Source of the DNA: Struthidea cinerea
Lineage: Eukaryota; Chordata; Aves; Passeriformes; Corcoracidae
Reading direction: 5' to 3'
NCBI GenBank assembly: GCA_013397865.1
Contig: VZTI01000422.1
Location: 58,949-122,948 of the forward strand
Length of the DNA stretch: 64,000 bases
The position numbers and the translations under genes are program-made. This document shows, piece after piece, positions 11,801 to 20,454 of the stretch (positions within the stretch are counted from its first letter, which is position 1; every line of letters starts with the position of its first letter). The notes under the pieces were generated by a model. That model had not been told where the DNA came from, ran no database searches, and saw only the letters and a list, made by a program, of their open reading frames with translations.

Positions 11801-13398
11801 GCCTTTTCTTCCTTCCCTTTCCCCTTGGAGCACCCTTCTGCCTGCTGCAGAAATGCCTTCCCAAAACCAGATCTTCTCCACCTGCCCAGACTCCCCAGCC
11901 CCAGGCTGGCTGGGTGTGTCTCCAAGGTGCAGAAATCTGTGCAGCTCTGCCCATGCCTCTTGTGAACCAGAACATCCTTGTTTGTCCTTGGTAGCATGAT
12001 CTGCCCTGAGCCATAGCAGAGATTGAGATTCCCACTGAGCACAAAGCTCTGGAGAGATGAGTTGTTCCAAGAAATTTACCTTTTGGCCTGGTTTTCTGTA
12101 TTGCTTAACCCTATGGATAACAAACAGGTAGTTATCAGGCAAAGCTAGAACACTCAAACTGTGCTGAGCCTGAAGTAATTAATTAGTTAGGTGTTTCCAG
12201 TCACACAGATGTGTCACTTTTGGCACCTGTGCTCTTAAAATTGAAATCCCAGGGCCTGTGCTGAACTCAGAGGAATCCTTCACAGTAAAACATGGAATCT
12301 CAGCCTGGTTTGGGTGGGAAGGGACCGTAAAGCCCATCCAGTTTCCCCCCCCTGCCATGGGCAGGGACACCTTCCACTAGCCCAGGTTGCTCCAAGCCCT
12401 GTCCAACCTGGCCTTGGACACTTCCAGGGATGGGGCAGCCACAGCTGCTCTGGGCACCCTGTGCCGGGGCCTCCCCACCCTCACAGGGAAGAATCTCTTC
12501 CCAATCTCCCATCTAACCCTGCCCTCTGGCAGTGGGAAGCCATTCCCCCTTGTCCTGTCACTCCAGGCCCTTATCCCAAGTCCCTCTCCAGCTCTCTTGG
12601 GGCTCCTTTTGGAAGGGTCTCTAAGGTCTCCCTGGAGCCTTCTCCAGGCTGAACATTCTCAGCTCTCCCAGCCTGGCTCCATAATGGAATTTAAGTGACA
12701 AAATACCTTTTTATTTAACAGTGGGCCACAGCAGCCTCTCTTTATTTTATAGAAACTCAACATGCAGCAGCTGAGGGGAACCTAAACTATTCCCTCCTTC
12801 ACTGCTCTGGTCTGAGGGAATTAATTGGTCCAAACCCTGGAATGGTTACCTATGAATGTGTCCAGGAGGTCGCACACTGGAATAGTACAGATATAACCAC
12901 TGTACGTTGGCAGTTCTTCCAGCAGCTCTGTGGTACCAGGGACTAAATGTTGCTCCCAGCATCCTGCTGGGGATAGGTAGAGCCAAAATCTTGAGAGTCC
13001 CTGACTCCGAGGGTTATCCCAACACCCAACTCAGTATGAAAACCAGCTCATACAGGTCAGCAGATATTGGAATAGAGTAAAGGCTAAGGAGTTGGATTGG
13101 GCTTGGAGCTGTCTGGAAGGAGTCCCTGCCCATGGCATGGGGTGGAACGAAATGAGCTTTAGAGCCCATTCCAACCCAATCCATCCTGGGGTTCCATGGT
13201 TCTTGTTGCCTATGAACAGAAGCATTTTCTGATACTTTGTATCTTCACCTGACTGAAGTCAGAGAAGAATTTCCAAACTTTAATCCTTCTTCCCTTCTCA
13301 CCATAGATGATGCAGGTGACCCCATGGAAATAAAGGTAAAATGTGACTACTCTGAAGAAAACATTTCAAAAGGAAAGGTGGCCAGGATGACAGAATAA
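2473..13398 (+). CDS. CRY4: Cryptochrome 4 (CRY4), complete spliced CDS, 10 exons, 527 aa
   Basis: Spliced CDS: 2473-2885, 3792-3908, 5921-6068, 6328-6468, 8343-8513, 9045-9185, 9644-9795, 10935-11032, 11503-11613, 13307-13398. The total is 1,584 nt (527 codons plus TAA), all introns are GT/AG and every phase agrees. The product is a FAD-binding flavoprotein of the photolyase/cryptochrome family. It has an N-terminal alpha/beta photolyase domain (about residues 4-130), a phosphate-binding loop (about 228-245), a helical FAD domain (about 200-490) and a short variable tail (498-527). The FAD-contact region TTGLSPYF is at 246-253. By direct counting, W395, W372, W318 and W369 are all present, with Y319 next to W318 and N391 near the flavin N5 position. 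In songbird CRY4 these form the electron-transfer chain that generates the radical pair proposed for magnetic sensing. The start is the ATG at 2473, giving MLHRTIHLFRKELRLHDN, the usual CRY4 N-terminus. A 3' splice site at 2423-2424 suggests a non-coding exon further upstream. Confidence 0.96.
3792..3908 (+). CDS. CRY4: CRY4 coding exon 2
   Basis: 117 nt, residues 138-176. It encodes LDLNGGSPPLTYKRFLHIL, the conserved segment after the alpha/beta domain. It is preceded by a T-rich tract ending in AG and followed by GTAAGT. Confidence 0.94.
4155..4216 (+). mobile_element. CR1 terminal fragment in CRY4 intron 2
   Basis: Only the last ~60 bases remain: GGTCTTTTCCAACCTTAATG and GATTCTGTGATTCC. 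Confidence 0.65.
5232..5470 (+). mobile_element. CR1 3' end in CRY4 intron 2
   Basis: 5'-truncated copy, from the GGAAGAATTCTCCCTGTGAGG block to the terminal GATTCTGTGAAA. It ends about 450 bp before exon 3. Confidence 0.85.
5921..6068 (+). CDS. CRY4: CRY4 coding exon 3
   Basis: 148 nt, residues 177-226. It encodes the connector ending in SPWRGGETEGLQRLEQHL, which leads into the FAD-binding domain. Acceptor CTTCAG, donor CAG|GTCAG. Confidence 0.93.
6328..6468 (+). CDS. CRY4: CRY4 coding exon 4 (phosphate-binding loop, FAD contacts)
   Basis: 141 nt, residues 227-273. It begins GWVTSFTKPRT, the phosphate-binding loop, and continues with TTGLSPYFSMGCLS, the stretch that contacts the FAD diphosphate in this family. 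The upstream intron is only 259 bp. Confidence 0.95.
6736..7001 (+). mobile_element. CR1 3' end in CRY4 intron 4
   Basis: Same subfamily as the 5232 copy. It ends CATTCCATGGTTCTATGAA and is followed within 90 bp by a longer CR1 copy. Confidence 0.85.
7089..7835 (+). mobile_element. CR1 fragment with end of ORF2 and 3' UTR, CRY4 intron 4
   Basis: Encodes the C-terminal part of CR1 ORF2 (ERDLGVLVDSRLDMS-like, ALVRPHLECCVQFW, KDLETLERLQRRATG), then the 3' UTR ending CTTCCAACCTGGTGATTCTG. It is nearly identical over about 450 bases to 15480-15925. Confidence 0.9.
8343..8513 (+). CDS. CRY4: CRY4 coding exon 5 (third Trp of the chain)
   Basis: 171 nt, residues 274-330. It encodes LLWREFFYTVA and ICWYEDAERLHKW. 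W318 and Y319 are the adjacent WY pair; W318 is the third tryptophan of the electron-transfer chain and Y319 a candidate terminal donor. Confidence 0.95.
8614..9001 (+). mobile_element. CR1 3' end in CRY4 intron 5
   Basis: Long 3' UTR type with GAGAGCCTTCCAGTGCCTAA and the GGCACAGGGTGCCC block. It ends 43 bp before exon 6, inside the region where the splice branch site would lie. Confidence 0.88.
9045..9185 (+). CDS. CRY4: CRY4 coding exon 6 (second and fourth Trp)
   Basis: 141 nt, residues 331-377. It contains TGFPWIDAIMTQL, the family hallmark GWIHHLARHAVACFL, and LWISWEEGMK, which carries W369 (surface, fourth) and W372 (second). Confidence 0.96.
9644..9795 (+). CDS. CRY4: CRY4 coding exon 7 (FAD-proximal Trp)
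   Basis: 152 nt, residues 378-427 plus two bases. It encodes FEELLLDADYSINAGNWMWL, with N391 and the FAD-proximal W395, followed by FFHQYTRIFCPVRFGKR. Confidence 0.96.
10119..10340 (-). mobile_element. CR1 3' end in CRY4 intron 7
   Basis: Reverse-oriented copy (CATGGAATTCTGGGATGG ... CCCATCTAACCCTGCC). It shares the unusual GGAGGAATAGCCCAATATCC with the CR1 at 58138, because both belong to a duplicated segment. Confidence 0.85.
10119..10854 (+). repeat. Copy A of a dispersed segmental duplication (CRY4 intron 7)
   Basis: Contains a CR1 piece followed by about 500 bases of non-CR1 DNA that recur at 58138-58793 in the same orientation. Shared blocks include GAGCTCACTGCGTTACTGTT, the run through GTATTGCCAAGGAGAAGCCC, and TTTGGAAGATATCA. 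Copy A has about 88 bases (10363-10450) that are missing from copy B. Confidence 0.9.
10935..11032 (+). CDS. CRY4: CRY4 coding exon 8
   Basis: 98 nt, residues 428-460. It encodes KYLPILKNFPSKYIYEPW, a conserved stretch near the end of the photolyase homology region. It begins 80 bp after the end of a segment that is duplicated in DRAM2. Confidence 0.94.
11503..11613 (+). CDS. CRY4: CRY4 coding exon 9
   Basis: 111 nt, residues 461-497. It encodes DYPFPMVNHKEASDHNLQL, the end of the conserved region. The frame stays open for a further 386 nt past the donor GTGAGA, up to 11999. Confidence 0.93.
12291..12682 (-). mobile_element. CR1 3' end in CRY4 intron 9
   Basis: Reverse-oriented, long version from TGGAATCTCAGCCTGG to the CAGGCTGAACATTCTCAGC block. 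Confidence 0.88.
13097..13202 (+). mobile_element. Short CR1 terminal fragment in CRY4 intron 9
   Basis: Only the last ~105 bases: CCATGGCATGGGGTGGAACG and CATTCCAACCCAATCC. It ends about 100 bp before exon 10. Confidence 0.75.
13307..13398 (+). CDS. CRY4: CRY4 terminal coding exon 10
   Basis: 92 nt, residues 498-527, then TAA at 13396-13398. The C-terminus ends KGKVARMTE, which I recall as the avian CRY4 tail. Codons 511 to stop lie inside the first copy of an 81-bp tandem duplication. Confidence 0.92.
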
Positions 13399-13506
13399 AC
13401 TGGAATTCCCTCAGGGGTCACCTGCGACTACTCTGAAGAAAACATTTCAAAAGGAAAGGTGGCCAGGATGACAGAATAAACTGGAATTCCCTCAGGGGTC
13501 ACCTGC
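13345..13506 (+). repeat. Perfect 81-bp tandem duplication across the CRY4 stop codon
   Basis: Bases 13345-13425 and 13426-13506 read identically over all 81 positions. The first copy starts exactly at codon D511 of CRY4 and includes the last 17 sense codons, the TAA and 27 bases of 3' UTR. The second copy is therefore untranslated. Each copy carries an AATAAA hexamer overlapping the TAA (13394-13399 and 13475-13480). Identity implies a very recent event, a local assembly artefact or ongoing homogenisation. Confidence 0.95.
13394..13480 (+). promoter_or_regulatory. Candidate CRY4 polyadenylation hexamers, doubled
   Basis: AATAAA at 13394-13399 overlaps the stop codon, and a second copy made by the tandem duplication lies at 13475-13480. 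A further AATAAA is at 14313-14318. Which one is used cannot be told from sequence. Confidence 0.35.
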
Positions 13507-14849
13507 TGGGAACCAGAAAAAGGCAAGAAGGGAGAGCCAGAGGCCAGCTGAGCTGGCCAAAGCACTGTCCTCTGTACTTTGCCCTGCTAATGGCTCTTCT
13601 TGCTTGTGACCTGACCTCAGGAGAAGTGTTGGATCTTGATTAGTGTTAGTGCAGTTATTTTGGAAGGAATTGTTTATCTTTGAGTGGCTTCTGGACCATT
13701 GGTTGAAGCTGTTAGGTGAATGCAAGAGGTGCCTGGTTGTGGCAGGGCCTGCTGCTGCAGCATCCTTCAAATCCACGTGTTTAATGCACGTGTTTAAATA
13801 GATTTTGTGATAAATACTCATCTCAATGTCAGAAGACCATGTGCACATTAATGTGGTTGCACATTAGTATTGGGACCTTGATTTGCTTGCCTTGTAGAGA
13901 CAGAGACTTAAGGATGTTCAGATTATTTCCGTTCCCAGTTTGTGATTGTAGTCCCCAGTTTGGGGAGACAGAGCAGAGTGCAGCCCCTTGCACCTTGTGT
14001 GTAGTTTTTAAGTCATAAGTAGGAATTACTATGCATTTTAAGGACAATGTTAAAAATATCTCACTAAATTACTAAATATCTCACTAATATACAGCTTTAT
14101 CACCATAATTCTCCTCTTTGGCTAATTCCTCTACACCTGCAGGGTAGAGATTAATTCTATCATGTACCACATGGAAAAATTTCCCCTCCCACTGAAATGT
14201 GTTGTTGTGAAGTTTGACAAGGCTGGATTAGTCAATTATGGTTGAGGGTTTGGGGGTGGGTGAGTGCAGTGGGGTTTTCATGGCTGCAGGTAGTATTTTG
14301 GCTTTGGAAAGAAATAAAACTTATTTCTGACATGAACAATGCAAGGGCTCTGGAGCAATCTGTTATCATAATTGAAATCCGTTGGTCCTCTCGGGAAACC
14401 TGGCAGCACAACAGCTCCAGCAGCAATCCAAACTCCTTGGAGGCATCCCGGGATCTAGTGCAGGAGCAGCATGGGAACCATGAGCACCAGGAGGAGGCCA
14501 TAAACTGGAGGATCTTTCAATGCTGCTGGAGGCCTGCAGGACCTGTCAGGGCGGAGCACACTGGCAGCAGGGCAGTGAGGTATAAATACAAAGCTGCAAG
14601 GACCCTCCTGCTGCTCCAAGCCTGCATCAAGCTCCTGGAGATGCCCATGTTCCCTGACACTTCAGCCTTCCAGCAAGCAGGGATGGCCAGAATGAAAGGC
14701 CTCCTGCCTCCCCCTTTATGGAAGGTAGAATTTCAAGGTGGTGCTTGTTTCTTTGGGGAGATCTGCTGTTCTGAAGCCTCTTAGCATCCCTCCCCTCTGT
14801 CATTGGGCTCCTTGCTGTGCCTGAAGGGATTTATGGCATTCCTTAAGGG
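13507..14849. other. Intergenic, 3' of CRY4, no gene recognised
   Basis: Unique-looking sequence that may hold the CRY4 3' UTR. A 180-codon open frame at 14242-14784 has no recognisable domain, no splice context and a low-complexity Ser/Gln/Asn stretch; I regard it as chance. Confidence 0.5.
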
Positions 14850-16246
14850 CTTACTCCCATCCACAAGAAGACCTGGAAGAAGGATCCAGGAAACTCCAGG
14901 CCTGTCAGCCTGACATCAGTGCCTGGTAAGATTATGGAACAGATCATCTTGAGTGCCATCACACAGCACCTACAGGGTGGCCAGGGGATCAGACCGAGCC
15001 AGCATGAGTTTAGGAGGGGCAGGTCATGCCTGACCAACCTGATCTCCTTTTATGACCAGGTGACCCGCCTGGTGGATGCAGGAAAGGCTGTGGATGTTGT
15101 CTGTTTGGACTTCAGCAAGGCCTTTGACACTGTCTCCCACAATAAACTCCTGGAAAAGCTGGCAGCCCATGGCTTGGACAGGTTAACTCTTTGCTGGGTT
15201 AGGAACTGGCTGGATGGCTGCGCCCAGAGAGTGGTGGTGAACGGTGCTGCATCCAGCTGGTGGCCAGTCACCAGTGCTGTCCCTCAGAGATCTGTGCTGG
15301 GACCAGTTCTGTTTAAGATTTTTATTGACGACGTGGATGAGGGGATCGAGTCCACCATCAGTAAATTTGCAGGTGACACCAAACTGGAAGTGAGTGTTGA
15401 TCTGCTGGAGGTAGGAGGGCTCTGCAGAGGCACCTGGACAGGCTGGATGGGTGGGCAGAGTCCAACAATGTGAGGTTTAACAAGTCCAAGTGCCGCGTCC
15501 TGCATTTTGGCCACAACAACCTCCTGCAGAGCTACTGGCTGGGGACAGAGTGGCTGGGCAGTGCCCAGGCAGAAAGGGACCTGGGGGTACTGGTTGACAG
15601 CAGGCTGGACATGAGCCAGCAGTGCTCTGGTGGCCAAGCAGGCCAATGGCACCTGGCCTGGATCAGGAATGGTGTGGCCAGCAGGACCAGGGAAGTCGCT
15701 CTTCCCCTGTACTGGGCACTGGTGAGGCCGCACCTCGAGTGCTGTGTCCAGTTCTGGGCCCCTCAGTTCAGGAAGGACCTGGAGACACTTGAACGCCTCC
15801 AGAGGAGGGCAACAGGGCTGGTGAAGGGCTTGGAACACAAGCCCTATGAGGAAGGCTTGAGGGAGCTGGGGCTGTTTAGTCTGGAGAAAAGAAGGCTCAG
15901 AGGTGACCTCATCACTCTCTAGAAGTCCCTGAAAGGTGGGTGCAGCCAGGCGGGGGTTGGTCTCTTCTCCCAGGTGACCAGTGATAGGATGAGAAGTTGC
16001 AGCCTCAAGCTGTGCCAGGGGAAGTTTAGCCTAGATATTAGAAAAAAAATCTTCACAGAAAGAGTGGTTCGGCATTGGAATCGTCTGCCCAGGCAGGTGG
16101 TGGGTTCACCATCCCTGGAGGTGTTTAACAAAGACTTGATGAGGCACTCAGTGCCATGGTTTAGCTGAGAAGGTAACGTTAGGTCACAGGTTGGACTCAA
16201 TGATCTCAAAGGTCTTTTCCAACCTAATTTATTCTGTGATTCTGTG
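14850..16246 (+). mobile_element. CR1 with reverse-transcriptase C-terminal half and 3' UTR, defective
   Basis: Translates CR1 ORF2 from VPGKIMEQIIL through FRRGRSCLTNLISFYDQVT, VVCLDFSKAFDTVSHNKLLE and WVRNWLDGCAQRVVVNG. The catalytic FADD motif reads FAGD at about 15368, which would abolish polymerase activity. A frameshift follows near 15473, after which the end of ORF2 continues in another frame to 15922. The 3' UTR ends CCAACCTAATTTATTCTGTG. Confidence 0.92.
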
Positions 16247-16434
16247 TCTGTGGCCTGGCCCCAGTGCAGGGGCTCCAGGAATGCAGAGCTGGCTCCTGCC
16301 TCATGTTTCGAGGCACAGTCTTTGCCTTCAAGCCCTACAGGGGCTGGTCTTGTTTCCTGAAATGTCTCTACCTTGAAATGTTTTGTGTTCCCTGAGTTTG
16401 GAGTGAGTCCTGGGGCTGTGTAGTGCAGCAGAAT

Positions 16435-16628
16435 TGTGGAATCCCAGATTGGTTTGGGTGGAAGGGACCTCAAGGATCACCCAGTCCCACCCCCTCCATG
16501 GGCAGGGACACCTTCCGCTATCCCAGGCTGCTCCAAGCCCCATCCAGCCTGGCCTTGGACACTTCCAGGGATGGGGCAGCCACAGCTTCTTTGGAAAACC
16601 TGTGCCAGGGCCTCACCACCCTTTCAAG
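16435..16628 (-). mobile_element. CR1 3' end
   Basis: Reverse-oriented, from GGAATCCCAGATTGGTTTGG to the GTGCCAGGGCCTCACCACC block. Confidence 0.82.
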
Positions 16629-16806
16629 GCCTCTTTGGGACTCCTGTTACTGCAAAGCAGTTTCGTGGTCTGGTCTGTGGCTGGAAGGAGCAGGACTTGG
16701 CCTGCAAAGGAGCTGTTTTTGAGCAAGAAACAGCAAGTGCAGTTGGAGTCTGACCTCTGCTTCTGGCTGACAAAGTAGCATTGGAGAAGTTACTGAAAGA
16801 AGCAAA

Positions 16807-17860
16807 ATCATGGAATCACAGAATCCTTGAGGTTGGAAAAGCCCTCTAAGATCACCAAGTCCAAATGTTTCCCCAGCACTGCCATCTACACCAATAACCT
16901 GTAGGTGCTAAAAAGCTAAAAGCAGAGAAATTCTTCAGCCTTTTCTCAATATTCTGTGAGAAGACTGCCTTTCCTATGTAAACTATTTTAAACAAGGTCA
17001 CAGTTCCATAAACTTCTTGCACCCGCAGGCTGCTTTGCAAGATTGTTATGGCTTTGACTTTGAAAATATTTTGGAATCAGTATCTTAAGACTTGGCCAAT
17101 CCTCTCAAGGGGTGGATGGCCGAGGAACCAATTACCTATTGCCATTCAACACACTTTTGTGATCTATCCTATAAAAGTAGTTAGAAAATGATCAAAGCGC
17201 TTAAGCTTCGGCTTCCACTTGTTCATAAGCCTGGACTCTGTGTCATTTTCTTTATGCGCCTCGGACATAACAGCGACAATAACCCATGTTCCCAGATGCC
17301 ACATCCACACAATTTTTGTACACTTTAAAGGGTGGTGACTCCACCACTGCCCCGGGCAGCCCTTGCCATGTCCTGACCACCTTTTCCAGGAAGAAATTTT
17401 TCATAATATCCAACCTAAACCTCCCCTGGAGCAACTTGAAAAGTCTTGTATTTTCAGTGCTGAACGCTCTCCTCCTGTCCCTGCTCCCTGGGAGCAGAGC
17501 CCAACCCCCCCGGCTGCCCCCTCCTGTCAGGGAGTTGTGCAGAGCCACAAGGTCCCCCCTGAGCCTCCTTTTCTCCAGGCTGAGCCCTTTTCCAGCTCCC
17601 TCAGCTGCTCCTGGGGCTCCAGCCCCTTCCCCAGCTCTGTTCCTTCCCCTGGACATGCTCCACCCCTCGAGGCCTTTCTTGGGGTGAGGGGCTCAGAACT
17701 GACTCCAGAATTGGAGGTCAGGCCTCACCAGTGCCCAGTGCAGTGGGGACAGTCACTGGATGGTCCTGCTGTACACACCATGGCCAGTACAAACACCCCA
17801 GGTCCTTTTCCCCAGCAGCCACGTGGAAGGACCGAGCTGGTTTGTGACCTCATGGCCAAG
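16807..17860 (-). mobile_element. CR1 split by the solo LTR
   Basis: The 3' end lies at 16807-16899 (TGGAATCACAGAATCCTTGA, GGTTGGAAAAGCCCTC) and the rest at 17279-17860 (GATGGTGACTCCACC-like block, TGTCAGGGAGTTGTGCAGAG, end of ORF2 in reverse). The two halves join cleanly when the LTR is removed. Confidence 0.85.
16900..17278 (+). mobile_element. Solo LTR of an endogenous retrovirus, 379 bp, with 6-bp target duplication
   Basis: The element starts TG (16900) and ends CA (17277-17278), and is flanked by direct repeats ATAACC at 16894-16899 and 17279-17284. The flanking CR1 sequence rejoins exactly when the LTR and one ATAACC are removed, which proves an insertion. A TATA box (TATAAAA, 17170-17176) sits in the expected place for a plus-oriented LTR. 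A 6-bp duplication is usual for class II (ERVK-like) elements. No internal retroviral genes are present, so it is a recombined solo LTR. Confidence 0.85.
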
Positions 17861-18422
17861 ACACTTACTCTGCAAAAATTAATTACTGGCAGAGTGTATC
17901 TGTCTCTGCATCTTTTTCTCTGCTGAGGGGATCTGACCTTGGAGGCAGCAGGATTTGATGTGGAATTGTTCAGATATTGACCCATCAGATGCACCTGATA
18001 CAGGTCTCTGAGTTCTGGGGTGTGGAGACAAGTGATGGCATCTTTGCTGGGCATTCCTGGCATGATCCAAAGCCCCTCTGGCTGAATTTGGGTCACCTTA
18101 GATGCATTAATTATGGGAGGGAAAGGTGTCTGATGGTGTTCATTTTTAAAATTTTTTTTTCCACCACTCCTGCCCCTCCCTTGGCTTCCTCACCCCTCTC
18201 CAACATGCACAAAGCTTCTCTCTATGCCTGGGTGATATTCTTTCTCATCTTTGCTTCTTTATGAGGCTTATCTTGTAAAGTTTTCATTTGGGGGTTGTGA
18301 ATTAGGGCTTTAAGTGTCTTTTCTGGTCTTGTTTCCTTTGGTTTGGGTCACCGTTGGTGGAAATGAGAGTGGGTTGTAAATTAAGTCACCTGTTGTGGGT
18401 CACTTGTGCTCCAGGGAGCCTT
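17861..18422. other. Intergenic, nothing recognised
   Basis: Unique-looking sequence with a T-rich stretch near 18148. No splice-flanked open frame, repeat or RNA gene was identified. Confidence 0.4.
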
Positions 18423-18543
18423 TCATGGAATCCCAGACTGGTCTGGGTTGGAAGGAACTTTAAACTCACCCCGTTCCACTCCCCGCCATGGTCAGGGACA
18501 CCTCCCACTAGTACAGGCTGCTCTAAGCCCTGTCCAACTCAGC
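18423..18543 (-). mobile_element. CR1 terminal fragment
   Basis: Reverse-oriented TGGAATCCCAGACTGGTCTG to CTCTAAGCCCTGTCCAA. Confidence 0.78.
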
Positions 18544-18650
18544 ATTTTCAGAGCTGCTTTAGAGTTTTGCCAACAGTGTTTTGCAGTGGAGTTGATGAGC
18601 CATCTGCCCTTGCGGATGTTGAGCAAAGTTTCACTGATCATAACAGGGCA

Positions 18651-18980
18651 GAGCTCCTGGGGGCTGCAGCTCCTTCCGAGGGGCAGCTCCGATCTCTGCT
18701 CGCTGTGAGCAGGGACAGAAGCCAGGGGAGGGCTGGAGCTGTGCCGGGGGAGGGTCAGGCTGGAGATCAGGGAAAGGTTCTTCCCCCAGAGGCTGCTGGG
18801 CACTGCCCAGGCTCCCCAGGGAATGGGCACGGCCCCGAGGCTGCCGGAGCTCCAGGAACGTTTGGACAAGGCTCTCTGGGATGCACAGGGTGGGATTGTT
18901 GGGGTGTCTGTGCAGGACCAGGGCTTGGACTGGATGATCCTTGTGGATCCCTTCCAGTTCAGGAGATTCCGTGATCCTAT
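18651..18980 (+). mobile_element. CR1, different subfamily
   Basis: Distinguished by GGGCACTGCCCAGGCTCCCC, GGAGCTCCAGGAACGTTTGG, GGGATTGTTGGGGTGTCTGT and CTTCCAGTTCAGGAGATTCC. The same subfamily recurs at 23450-23722 (+) and 61933-62262 (-). Confidence 0.75.
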
Positions 18981-19261
18981 TCCTCCAATTCCTTTGGCAG
19001 AGGAAGGTGATCAAAGTAGCTGCTCCCAGGACAGCTTCAGTCAGGCTCTCCCTGCATCCTGCCATGTCACACATGATGGTGACAGCACAGCTTTTGGAGT
19101 GGCACTGGCTCTGCAGCACCTCGGTGTCCCTGAGGACAGGACATGCCATGATTGCCTGGCTCCCTCTGCCCCAGCTGCATCTCCACCCAGCTGCTCTTCC
19201 CTTGCTGGAAGTCCCTTTGCTCTCAGGCACCTGGCAGGATTCTCAGGGTTGTCCTGTGCAG

Positions 19262-19318
19262 ACACAGGAATTGGACTCGACGGGTCCCTGCCAACTACAA
19301 TATTCTGATTCTATGATT
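19262..19318 (+). mobile_element. CR1-type terminal fragment
   Basis: Ends GGACTCGACGGGTCCCTGCC then TATTCTGATTCTATGATT, a CR1-like tail. Very short, family uncertain. Confidence 0.5.
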
Positions 19319-20454
19319 AATAACATTCACCAGTTCAACCAATTCCACTGGTTGTGTTGAAGGACTGAAATCACGGGCTGAAAATAGGAACAACTATGTA
19401 ACCTTATCCCAGAGGGCTGACTCCTGGATAGTGACAGCTGGATCTTTGCCAGCAGTGACAGCAGAGGGAAATCCCCCCCTCACCTCAATATGGTCCCTCC
19501 AAGGCATGGGGTCTGCTGTGCTCCGACCGACCCTGGTGGTGCTGTACTTCCAGTGCTGGAGCATTTGTGTCCCAACACCTTCCCTTCTGCAGAGCAGGAC
19601 GTCAAACAGCCCTCCCTGGCTGGGGGTGATGCAGCAAAGAGCCACCAGGGAGATGTCTGACACAAGGCCGTAGCTGACCCTTGAACTGGAACCACCTCTC
19701 CTGCCTCTGATGGATGATCCTTTTGGGAATAAACCTGTTCACCGCGAGCCCAATGCGCTGAGCCACAGCTCCAGCTGAGCAGGGCTGGTGCCTCTGGTGC
19801 TGTCCTTGAACTGTCAGCAGCTGCAGAGAGGGGAGAGCGACCTGCCTGTCCTCCAGTCAACACTGTCTTGTTTAGGATGGATGTTTATGGGAGAAATAGC
19901 TGAGTTTTAGACCGATTGGGTTTTTCTGGATAACTAAACTATGTTTTCTCAGGCTTCTGCTGATGGGAGAAGTTCTGCGTATTACTCTTTGATACAAGTT
20001 TAAGATAGTTTTTTTATAAAATCTTCTGAGTTTTTACATCTAAAAAAGTGTGCTGTCTGAGCTAAATCTAAATCCTTTCCCAGATCTAGACTCTAAGACC
20101 ACAGAAATCTGTATCCTAATGTTTTTCATAACATTACACTGTTAAATGAGATACCACTTTAAAAAATGAGATTTTGAATTCCAAGTAATTTACTCCTTAT
20201 TTTATTGGGTACATTAGCAGGAGCAATAATCACCCTCCTCTGTGCAGTAAACACTAGTGGGAGGCAGTGGAGCCAAGGCACAGGACTTTTCCCCATGATT
20301 TTTTTTTTTCATGGTCCAAATTATCCTGTCAAAATTACAACTTTCTTACTCAACTGGTTTTTCTTAATCCGGAAACTTCAAGCACGATGTCTAGAAATCA
20401 GAAGTGGAAGGTAAAATTCTTATGAACCCTCATGAAGTCCAATTTTAATTAAAA
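19319..20454. other. Intergenic, nothing recognised
   Basis: Partly GC-rich (19430-19860), then AT-rich. Open frames are short and unsupported. Antisense CR1 debris may be present near 19550-19650 but is too degraded to assign. Confidence 0.4.

Noticed and set aside
11510..12157. 215-codon frame on the minus strand
   Set aside because: Shadow of CRY4 exon 9 and its intron; the + strand exon is clearly the real one.
14242..14784. 180-codon open frame downstream of CRY4
   Set aside because: No recognisable domain, biased low-complexity composition, no splice or promoter context. Most likely chance.
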